Shown here: one piece after another, positions 23,066-27,889 of the stretch | How the letters are laid out: the number at the start of each line of letters is the position of its first letter | Position numbering within the stretch: the stretch's first letter is position 1 | From: Haloarcula nitratireducens | GTDB lineage: Archaea; Halobacteriota; Halobacteria; Halobacteriales; Haloarculaceae | NCBI RefSeq assembly: GCF_019599505.1 | Contig: NZ_RKLT01000036.1 | Coordinates: forward strand, 1 to 27,889 | Length of the DNA stretch: 27,889 nucleotides | Reading direction: 5' to 3' | Translations under genes and position numbers: made by a program | The notes under the pieces: model-generated | The model's database searches: none | Seen by the model: only the letters and a program-made list of their open reading frames with translations | What the model was told of the DNA's origin: nothing

Positions 23066-23707
23066 CTATACATCCGGCAGTCGGCCATCTGGCCGTGGAA
23101 CCAACCCGGCTCGGATCTCGATGTCGACCCGCCGAAGATGCTTACACCGGGATGCGTCGTCCGGGCAACTACACGTCTCTTCGAGGACGTCTACCTCGTA
23201 GACGCTATCTGACGCCGAGTGTACCTCGTACCGGCCCGGTTTTTGCAAAAAGGAGGTGTCGATAGCTTCACGCTTCGCTCGCTTCGTTCGTGGGTCGTCG
23301 TCGAGTTCGACTGTGAGCGGGCCGTTGCTTGACTGAGGAACAGAGTCCTTGCCGGCTGTGGCTTGCGCAACGCCACCGTCGGGGACTGCCCGTGTTGGTT
23401 CGGCCTCGACGTGCAACCCGAACTGGTCGTCAAGTGCATCCTGATTCGCCCACTCAAGAATTGGCCGCTCGCCGATGACGAACGCAACTCGACGGCGGTG
23501 CTTACAGGTAACAGACGGTCGATGGGAGTCGTCGGGACATTCACAGCGGCCCTCGGCCATATCGACCAGATACTCCGACCCTGACGAGGAGACAACCAGA
23601 TACAGGCCCGGCGCGTCCCGAACTCGTCCGACCGAGTCCAGTACCGACATCACTTCGGTCAGCGCGGCGACCGTCCGGTCGTCCACGCCGGCACCATTAC
23701 TGGTCAT
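23066..23707 (-). CDS. Double SWIM-domain protein, 213 aa
   Basis: Start MTSNGAGVDDRTVAALTEVM overlaps the stop of a 25-codon frame upstream. Two SWIM zinc sites are visible: C55, C57, C68, H70 (CECPDDSHRPSVTCKH) and C179, C181, C188, H190 (CSCPDDASRCKH). Each follows a short beta-strand pair (GLYLVVSSSGSEYLVDM; GRYEVHSASDSVYEVDV), so the protein is an internal duplication joined by a 90-residue acidic linker. SWIM domains bind DNA, RNA or protein. It is probably in one transcript with leader copy g and the genes before it, and lies 77 bases before vapB. Confidence 0.87.
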   Translation of the reverse strand: MTSNGAGVDDRTVAALTEVMSVLDSVGRVRDAPGLYLVVSSSGSEYLVDMAEGRCECPDDSHRPSVTCKHRRRVAFVIGERPILEWANQDALDDQFGLHVEAEPTRAVPDGGVAQATAGKDSVPQSSNGPLTVELDDDPRTKRAKREAIDTSFLQKPGRYEVHSASDSVYEVDVLEETCSCPDDASRCKHLRRVDIEIRAGLVPRPDGRLPDV

Positions 23708-23774
23708 CGGTGACCTCCAAGGCAGCAATAGTAGTCGTGAGCGAACTCTCAAGGATGGCGATAGCAGTGGACAT
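23697..23774 (-). CDS. 25-aa micro-ORF overlapping the SWIM gene start
   Basis: MSTAIAILESSLTTTIAALE then VTDDQ and TAA. The ATG is 30 bases after leader copy g, and the stop overlaps the SWIM ATG (ATGACCAGTAA), an arrangement typical of translational coupling. The peptide is one amphipathic helix. It may be a leader peptide or a small protein; alternatively the leader simply serves the SWIM start. Confidence 0.45.
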   Translation of the reverse strand: MSTAIAILESSLTTTIAALEVTDDQ

Positions 23775-23804
23775 TGGTACAAACGACGAGCGTTCTCGAT
23801 GGAA

Positions 23805-23835
23805 CGCCCCTCACCCCGCTGGGGCGCACAAAATC
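23805..23835 (-). promoter_or_regulatory. Leader element copy g
   Basis: Minus strand: GATTTTGTG, stem CGCCCC / GGGGCG, loop AGCGGGGTGA. The box begins 18 bases after the stop of the 72-aa gene at 23854. It is a long-spacing copy, with 30 bases between hairpin and the next ATG. Confidence 0.78.
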
Positions 23836-23853
23836 GCTGTCCGAGACAGTCGG

Positions 23854-24072
23854 CTAGGAATCGGATTCGCTTACTAACTGCTCATGGACGTCCGAATTGA
23901 CGACGGTCGCAACACCCTCGACGTCAGTCAATTCATACTCCTCCCGAAGCAGATCGTGTATGTCGGTCGCGATGGCTGTCGCCTCGTCGGGAACCGCTGG
24001 CTCATCCGAATGAGCCGGGATATCGTCGGGTCCGATACCGTGGACTTCGATGAAGAGTCGTTCGTCACTCAT
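23854..24072 (-). CDS. Hypothetical acidic protein, 72 aa
   Basis: Start MSDERLFIEVHGIGPDDIP, which overlaps the stop of the gene before it by 8 bases; the upstream in-frame ATG at 24102 is not needed. The protein has a beta start (RLFIEVHGIG), an acidic middle and a helix (AIATDIHDLLREEYEL). I do not recognise the family. Third gene of a tightly packed minus-strand operon (24588, 24283, 24072), which argues for a joint role. Confidence 0.7.
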   Translation of the reverse strand: MSDERLFIEVHGIGPDDIPAHSDEPAVPDEATAIATDIHDLLREEYELTDVEGVATVVNSDVHEQLVSESDS

Positions 24073-24283
24073 CGCCGTCACCCCGGCGAAGTTCACGAGC
24101 ACGCAAGCGAAGTTTGTCTTGGACGTGCGTTCGGTCCTGATGTGTCGTCTCGTAGGCCAGATACGTCTGAATCGTCTCGATGGAGTCCATACAGCGAATC
24201 CCAGCGATAATCGGCTGGAGCTGGTCGCCCGATAGGAGTTGCTCGGGTGGCAGGCCCTCCAGAACCGCGGCGTCCCCGCTCAT
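24065..24283 (-). CDS. Hypothetical protein, 72 aa
   Basis: Start MSGDAAVLEGLPPEQLLSG overlaps the upstream stop by 4 bases (ATGA). It is helical throughout; a short helical segment (LQPIIAGIRCMDSIETIQTY) is followed by a charged basic C-terminus (LRLRARELRRGDGDE). Family unknown. Stop-start overlaps on both sides show translational coupling with its neighbours. Confidence 0.7.
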   Translation of the reverse strand: MSGDAAVLEGLPPEQLLSGDQLQPIIAGIRCMDSIETIQTYLAYETTHQDRTHVQDKLRLRARELRRGDGDE

Positions 24284-24588
24284 GCTCCCATCTCCTGCTG
24301 ATCCCACGTCGCGACCGTTTCGGTGATAGCGTCGACGACGGTTCGAACTCGCTGTCGGAGTGGTGCTTGCTCAGCAACTTCGACGTCCAACTGTGCTCGG
24401 AGTGCCAAGATATCCGGCGTGGTGAGCCGATCCGATTGCTGAGCGACAGTCCGCAGAACCTGTGCTTCGAAATCAGTCTCCGGAGCCCGTTGCGTTCGAA
24501 CGGCCGCTGTGACTGACTCAATGGATACCTTTTGCTGATTGGAACACGATCCAGAAGGTCGCCGAGGCCGAGACTGTTGTTGAGACAT
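24280..24588 (-). CDS. Hypothetical helical protein, 102 aa
   Basis: Start MSQQQSRPRRPSGSCSNQQK directly abuts leader copy h (no spacer), which fixes the ATG. A basic, disordered N-terminus of about 20 residues is followed by helices (SIESVTAAVRTQRAPET, FEAQVLRTVAQQSDRLT, LRAQLDVEVAEQAPLRQRV). It could be a nucleic-acid or partner-binding helical bundle; the family is not recognised. First gene of the three-gene coupled operon. Confidence 0.7.
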   Translation of the reverse strand: MSQQQSRPRRPSGSCSNQQKVSIESVTAAVRTQRAPETDFEAQVLRTVAQQSDRLTTPDILALRAQLDVEVAEQAPLRQRVRTVVDAITETVATWDQQEMGA

Positions 24589-24617
24589 CCTCTCACTCTC
24601 CAGAGGCGCACAAAATC
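24589..24617 (-). promoter_or_regulatory. Leader element copy h
   Basis: Minus strand: GATTTTGTGCG, stem CCTCT / AGAGG, loop GGAGAGTG, then the ATG immediately. This is the shortest spacing of all copies. Confidence 0.8.
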
Positions 24618-24760
24618 ACGGATCGCTGAATACCTGAACAGCAAAATGAGCGGGATTGATCGCGAGCCAGTTCATGGTAGTCGGCTGGGGACAAGGCACG
24701 ATTTCGACGGGCAGCCGGCATAATAGAGGCGGATAGACAGAGTAGTTCGTTCTGGAACCT

Positions 24761-24791
24761 AGTCGCTGTTACTCAGACTGTCGAAGCGACT
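24761..24791. repeat. Inverted repeat before the 80-aa gene
   Basis: AGTCGCT (24761-24767) and AGCGACT (24785-24791), spacer 17 bases, ending 27 bases before the ATG at 24819. It could be an operator for that gene, whose product looks DNA-binding. Confidence 0.4.
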
Positions 24792-24818
24792 AAGAAACAG
24801 GAAGAAGATTACTAAATA

Positions 24819-25061
24819 ATGACAGACACGAAGGGCCGAGTGCTGAATACGCTCATCGTCCAGACCAGCGGCCCGCAACCAGACTGGGCACGAGAGCGAA
24901 CCATCAAGACAGTCGCCAGTTCGCACGGCGGCATCCATCCCGATGACGTCCGCGACGCGCTCGCGACGCTCGTCGAAGAAGGCCGCGCCAAGGAAGACGA
25001 CGGCCGATACCGCCCTGCCGACGTCGTCGAGAGAGTCCCACATCCTGGAGAGAACGCGTGA
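24819..25061 (+). CDS. Possible winged-helix protein, 80 aa
   Basis: Start MTDTKGRVLNTLIVQTSGPQ. The helix order (RTIKTVASSHGGIHPDDVRD, then ALATLVEEGRAKEDDGRYRP) fits a winged helix: helix, turn, recognition helix, and a wing with the GRAKEDDGRY pattern seen in small haloarchaeal regulators. It is the only plus-strand gene in this block and is preceded by an inverted repeat, so autoregulation is possible. It converges on the 45-aa gene at 25175. Confidence 0.68.
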   Translation: MTDTKGRVLNTLIVQTSGPQPDWARERTIKTVASSHGGIHPDDVRDALATLVEEGRAKEDDGRYRPADVVERVPHPGENA

Positions 25062-25174
25062 ACACAGAACAGTTCAGCTGCAGGATCACAGGCCAGATAG
25101 TCTAGAGGGTCACCGCGTTGTCCTAAGGAGACCTAAGGATGGGATGCACCCGAGAATTTCATTGTGCCACGGTC

Positions 25175-25312
25175 CTAGCGCTCTCCTCCAGGTTCGCCCT
25201 CGAACACTTCGCCTGAGGCCTGTGCCCGACGATGCTCGGCGGCGATGGCGGTGACGTCGTCGGTTGCTTCGTCTTGTGCCTCTTCGTCAGCTGACTGCTG
25301 GTCAGTACTCAT
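25175..25312 (-). CDS. 45-aa acidic micro-protein with leader
   Basis: Start MSTDQQSADEEAQDEATDDV; the end reads GEVFEGEPGGER then TAG. It is strongly acidic with a short helix (TAIAAEHRRAQASG). No metal motif and no known family. It is supported by leader copy i 6 bases before the ATG and by its place 53 bases after the DUF6610-like gene on the same strand. Probably expressed in that operon. Confidence 0.68.
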   Translation of the reverse strand: MSTDQQSADEEAQDEATDDVTAIAAEHRRAQASGEVFEGEPGGER

Positions 25313-25318
25313 GATGAG

Positions 25319-25347
25319 CCTCTCATCCGTCAGAGGCGCACAAAATC
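25319..25347 (-). promoter_or_regulatory. Leader element copy i
   Basis: Minus strand: GATTTTGTGCG, stem CCTCT / AGAGG, loop GACGGATG, then 6 bases to the ATG. The box begins 18 bases after the stop of the upstream gene. The stem is identical to copy h but the loop differs. Confidence 0.8.
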
Positions 25348-25365
25348 ACGCATAGTCTCAGTCGC

Positions 25366-26304
25366 TTACGTCCGATTGACGGGGACGAGTCCTTCCCGAT
25401 ACTCGATACGCTTCCGTTCACGTTCGGAGCGATAGGCCAGCGTCTGACCGTTCCCGTACTCGACCACAATCGCATCCTCAAGGTCCCCAGCCGTCGCGCG
25501 GCCGCCGTCAGTAGCAAAGACTGGGTCCATTGGCTCCTCGTTTAGTGGATTCTGGCCAGTTCCCGACGTCGGCCAGACGCCCGTTCTCTGCCAGTAGCGC
25601 CGAATCCACTCCAGACTCTCTCGTACAGTTGCTCGAATCGAGAGATGGTCAGCGTCACCGTAACCATGTGGCGTGAAATACTGGCCCTTCAGGGCCGCCA
25701 GATGGATTCCATTCCAATCTACACCGACAATATCGGCTGGTGCTTCGCCCGTGATACAAGGCTGTGTGAGGTTCTGGATTGCCTCGTATTGCTTGGGTGG
25801 ACTTGCACCGAGCAGATGGACCCGACGCTCGCGCCAATCCACGATGTTCGTGTACTCCTCGGCCGTTTTGTCGGAGTATCCCATCGGATACCCAAGAACG
25901 ATATCGTCGTCGATTGCAGGAATCGCCTCCCGACATTTCGGGACAATGATGATCTCCGTCCCCGGAAACTTCGCCTTCAATTCTCTCGCCGCTCGATTGT
26001 ATCGCCGGGCTTCCTCGCGGTCGTACGCATCGCCCAGCATTCCCACAGAGGGTTCGTACTGCTCGAAGCGCTCGATATAGCGGTCCAAGTTGGGATTCCG
26101 AAAGTCATTGTCCAGAATCTCGATTGGGACATCGACGTTCCGTAGCGAGGACTGATAGGAATAGTCCTCACGAACACCGACTGTGAATCCCAATGCGAAG
26201 GCGTCGATGACAAAGGGTTCCCGATGCAGGAACCCAACGTACTCAGCTTGCTTCGCGTCATCGATAGCTGCCGCTGACCAGGAGTGTCGTGCATCTGTGG
26301 ACAT
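25366..26304 (-). CDS. DUF6610-like protein, possible TGT/DpdA-type barrel
   Basis: 312 residues from MSTDARHSWSAAAIDDAKQA; the further ATG at 26355 lies inside leader copy j. It resembles the haloarchaeal plasmid family DUF6610 as I remember it. The strand-helix order recalls a TIM barrel of the tRNA-guanine transglycosylase superfamily (which includes phage DpdA, inserting 7-deazaguanine into DNA): VPIEILDNDFRNPNLDRYIE, EIIIVPKCREAIPAIDDD, IVLGYPMGYSDKTAEEY, RRVHLLGASPPKQYEAI, ADIVGVDWNGIHLAALKG. The RVHLLG strand and a conserved Asp at the barrel end are the main support. This function is inference; no queuosine/archaeosine-type synthesis genes are nearby. Confidence 0.72.
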   Translation of the reverse strand: MSTDARHSWSAAAIDDAKQAEYVGFLHREPFVIDAFALGFTVGVREDYSYQSSLRNVDVPIEILDNDFRNPNLDRYIERFEQYEPSVGMLGDAYDREEARRYNRAARELKAKFPGTEIIIVPKCREAIPAIDDDIVLGYPMGYSDKTAEEYTNIVDWRERRVHLLGASPPKQYEAIQNLTQPCITGEAPADIVGVDWNGIHLAALKGQYFTPHGYGDADHLSIRATVRESLEWIRRYWQRTGVWPTSGTGQNPLNEEPMDPVFATDGGRATAGDLEDAIVVEYGNGQTLAYRSERERKRIEYREGLVPVNRT

Positions 26305-26326
26305 TGGAAACACGGACGCCCTGAGA

Positions 26327-26359
26327 GGCGCGCCCAGCTGCCCAGCGCGCCACAAATAC
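26327..26359 (-). promoter_or_regulatory. Leader element copy j
   Basis: Minus strand: GTATTTGT, stem GGCGCGC / GCGCGCC (7 bp), loop TGGGCAGCTGG, then 22 bases to the ATG at 26304. This is the most divergent box but a very strong hairpin. Confidence 0.65.
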
Positions 26360-26394
26360 GCCTCGTGAGTCCGGTACCGACAATCAGTGATAGA

Positions 26395-26435
26395 CTAACC
26401 AACGCTACTCAATATAGTCACTATCTGTTGGTTAG
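26395..26435. repeat. 41-bp dyad, copy 2 (CTAACCAAC...GTTGGTTAG)
   Basis: Arms CTAACCAAC (26395-26403) and GTTGGTTAG (26427-26435), spacer 23 bases, the same design as 4859-4899. The right arm includes the stop codon of the ArdC-like gene. AGA precedes the left arm and C follows the right arm in both copies. Confidence 0.7.
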
Positions 26436-27391
26436 CTCTCAATAGCGTCGATTAACTCAGCCGCCGTATTCGAAATCCGGTCTAACCGATCTCGAACTGT
26501 CGCCGGCGCATCCTCGTCCCACGCCGCAAGATAGAACGCTGAGTTGTCCGGATCCAAGCCGAAGTGCCGACTGACGATGTAAGCCACCGCTTCAGCCTCA
26601 ATCTCCAACCGCGATTTCTCCTCGCCAGGTTCACGCTCGAAGTGCATGGTCGCGTGGGCGAATTCGTGGATGAGCGTACTCGCAAGATCCGCCCGGTTTT
26701 CGCGGTCAACCACCTCTACGACCGGATTCGTCGTCGTCGGACTCCGCCGTTCACACACCCCGCGTGCCGACCCGTGCTTCCACTCGTCGGGAGCAACGAT
26801 AGTCGCATCCACGCCGATGGCATCGGTTGCAGCCAACAGGTCCTCAATAAGTCCGTCTGCATCACCATACGCTTCAGTTTTGAGATCGGGCAGTGGCTCG
26901 CCCTCGGTCTGAGAAATATCGAACACACTGGTCGGCCGGAACCCGACCAACCCGCGTGTCCACTCGTCGGGATCGGTCTCGTCGTACTCACACTCCGTAT
27001 TCGCGTGATAGGATGGCGAGTTCCCACACTCGGGACATTTGTTGGTGATAATCGGTGCCCAGATCCAGATGGCGTCCTCGCCTTGCTTGACATGCCGGTC
27101 GAACTCTGCTTGCCACGTATTGTACCCAGCGACCTTAGTCGCGTTAGGACACTGCAACTGGATGAGCAACGTGTTCCGGGCCGAGTAATCGTGGAATTTC
27201 GACTGGACTTCCAGCCACTGCTGGAACTGCTCGCTGGCCTGGGCCTCATCGGTCAGCTCGGCGAGGTCCTCGACCCACGTATCGAGTTGGTCGCGCATAT
27301 CGTCGGCTCGGGTATCCGAATCGTCGAAGGAGTGCGTAGTTTGCTGGCGAGACGTCTCTGCGTCAGAAAGGTCGGTTTGGATCGTCGCCAT
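26432..27391 (-). CDS. ArdC-like anti-restriction / zincin protein
   Basis: 319 residues. The N-terminal half resembles the ssDNA-binding ArdC domain (FHDYSARNTLLIQLQ, TKVAGYNTWQAEFDRHV), with a four-residue zinc site C119, C122, H129, C134 (CPECGNSPSYH). The C-terminal half is a metallopeptidase-like zincin with HEFAH at 242-246 and downstream acids in EIEAEAVAYIVSRHFG, where the third zinc ligand is expected. ArdC proteins are carried by conjugative plasmids and protect incoming DNA from restriction. This is a strong sign that the region belongs to a mobile replicon. Leader copy k precedes it, and a 41-bp dyad overlaps its stop codon. Confidence 0.88.
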   Translation of the reverse strand: MATIQTDLSDAETSRQQTTHSFDDSDTRADDMRDQLDTWVEDLAELTDEAQASEQFQQWLEVQSKFHDYSARNTLLIQLQCPNATKVAGYNTWQAEFDRHVKQGEDAIWIWAPIITNKCPECGNSPSYHANTECEYDETDPDEWTRGLVGFRPTSVFDISQTEGEPLPDLKTEAYGDADGLIEDLLAATDAIGVDATIVAPDEWKHGSARGVCERRSPTTTNPVVEVVDRENRADLASTLIHEFAHATMHFEREPGEEKSRLEIEAEAVAYIVSRHFGLDPDNSAFYLAAWDEDAPATVRDRLDRISNTAAELIDAIES

Positions 27392-27421
27392 TGGTATCTA
27401 TCGGGACGCACTCTCGGGTAC

Positions 27422-27453
27422 GCCCCCGCACCTCCCAGGGGGGACAGAAAATC
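27422..27453 (-). promoter_or_regulatory. Leader element copy k, before the ArdC-like gene
   Basis: Minus strand: GATTTTCTG, stem CCCCC / GGGGG, loop CTGGGAGGTGC, then 31 bases to the ATG. The bases after the hairpin (GCGTACC...AGTGCGTCCC) resemble those after copy b. Confidence 0.72.
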
Positions 27454-27465
27454 GTCGGCTGGGAG

Positions 27466-27531
27466 CTACTCGTTGTTCCGTGCCTTCGCGGCCTCCCAAT
27501 CTACGTAAAAGTATACGATCACCGAATTCAA
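27466..27531 (-). pseudogene. Possible 3' tail of a lost gene
   Basis: Minus-strand frame ending VIVYFYVDWEAAKARNNE then TAG, 12 bases before leader copy k. An in-frame TGA lies just upstream and no proper start is seen. The position mirrors copies b, g and i, where a gene ends just before the leader, so this may be the tail of a deleted upstream gene. Short and uncertain. Confidence 0.3.
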
Positions 27532-27690
27532 TCAAAAGTATCTCTCAACTGTAAATGGATCTGATTTATCACTCATTGGCTCAGAACTCAGAGCGCCAGC
27601 GAATTAAGCGAAAAGGACGGGTGTAACTGCCTTGCACGCTTGCCGAACCGGTAATAGACGATAGCTATGATTTAGACGGGAGCAACTCAT

Positions 27691-27763
27691 ATGACAAGCA
27701 CGGCTCCGGACCCATCACAGTTAGACGAGATAAGAAAAACAACGTGGTCTGGGAACATCGGTT
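27691..27763 (+). pseudogene. 5' end of a gene cut by an IS end
   Basis: ATG at 27691 begins MTSTAPDPSQLDEIRKTTW, SGNIGF, acidic and haloarchaeal in style, and then runs into the right end of an IS200/IS605-family element at 27764. The frame stays open to the window edge, but beyond 27763 the residues derive from the IS. The family is not identifiable from 24 residues. The rest of the gene should lie beyond the element. Confidence 0.5.
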
Positions 27764-27889
27764 TTGACATCCTCCCCGCGCTGAAGCGCGAGGATTCCAA
27801 CGCGGGACAGCGGGCCGGTCCCACGTCCCCGCTGGCAACTTCTCGCCTTCCGAACGAGGTCCGGCGAGGCGATACCGGGTTCGTGCGCG
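27764..27889 (-). mobile_element. Right end of a second IS200/IS605-family element (partial)
   Basis: The minus strand ends with GCGCTTCAGCGCGGGGAGGA followed by TGTCAA, the right-end hairpin and TCAA terminus commonly seen in IS605-type elements of haloarchaea. Upstream of it one frame with GC-rich third positions reads VASGDVGPARCPALESSRFS then AGRMSK, likely the C-terminus of a tnpB whose body is beyond the window. Its sequence is unlike the IS at 20889-22335, so it is a different element. Confidence 0.7.

Noticed and set aside
26564..27508. Plus-strand open frame of 314 codons
   Set aside because: Antisense to the ArdC-like gene, which has clear motifs; the plus frame is a GC-driven shadow.
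1..27889. CRISPR array
   Set aside because: No regularly spaced direct repeats were seen; the recurrent leader hairpins are dispersed and lie before start codons.

Overview
The window comes from a haloarchaeon (class Halobacteria). The predicted proteins are very acidic, codons prefer G or C in the third position, and AT-rich TATA boxes lie about 25-30 nt before start codons. Typical haloarchaeal families are present: TFB, TRAM, an IS1341-type TnpB, Rcp1-like response regulators, DUF5786- and DUF5789-like small proteins, and CPxC zinc-finger micro-proteins. The mix of anti-restriction protein, toxin-antitoxin pair, transposon pieces, an extra TFB and many plasmid-type hypothetical genes points to an accessory replicon (megaplasmid) or an integrated element.

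Layout. 1-3300: a truncated receiver-GAF sensor gene, small hypotheticals, a zinc-binding micro-protein and an orphan response regulator. 3300-5450: a 441-aa protein with a possible PD-(D/E)XK nuclease domain, a 41-bp dyad, and a duplicated zinc-knuckle protein. 5550-9200: a minus-strand block with TRAM, zinc-ribbon and hypothetical proteins. 9640-12500: a RecA-like-looking protein, the tail of a tnpB, a DUF5786-like protein, an initiator-type tRNA-Met, and two tandem macro-domain genes with a 40-aa zinc finger between them. 12690-18760: TrkA-like protein, MFS transporter, small winged helix, DUF1428-like protein, DUF5789-like protein, and a histidine kinase/response regulator pair. 18770-23040: a decaying paralogue, a SWIM protein, TFB, and a 1.45-kb IS1341-type element inserted in the last codons of a vapC gene, followed by vapB. 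23060-27450: an operon-like minus-strand run of SWIM, small hypothetical, DUF6610-like and ArdC-like genes. 27690-27889: the start of a gene cut by the right end of a second IS200/IS605-family element.

The most striking signal is a repeated 5' leader. Eleven copies, all on the minus strand, each consist of a GATTTTGTGC-like box followed at once by a short hairpin with a purine-rich, GGTG-type loop and then a start codon 1-40 nt further on. Stem sequences differ from copy to copy (CTCTCTC/GAGAGAG, CGCCCC/GGGGCG, CCTCT/AGAGG, GGCGCGC/GCGCGCC) but pairing is kept, which looks like RNA covariation. Several copies start 6-18 nt after the stop codon of the gene before. The genes carrying it include the TFB, the ArdC-like protein, the DUF6610-like protein, a SWIM protein, a three-copy W-x-W-K family and several micro-proteins.

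Together with the extra TFB (which carries the leader itself) and the extra initiator-type tRNA, this suggests, as inference only, that the element carries its own regulon and part of its own gene-expression machinery. No databases or folding programs were used; family names are recognised by eye.
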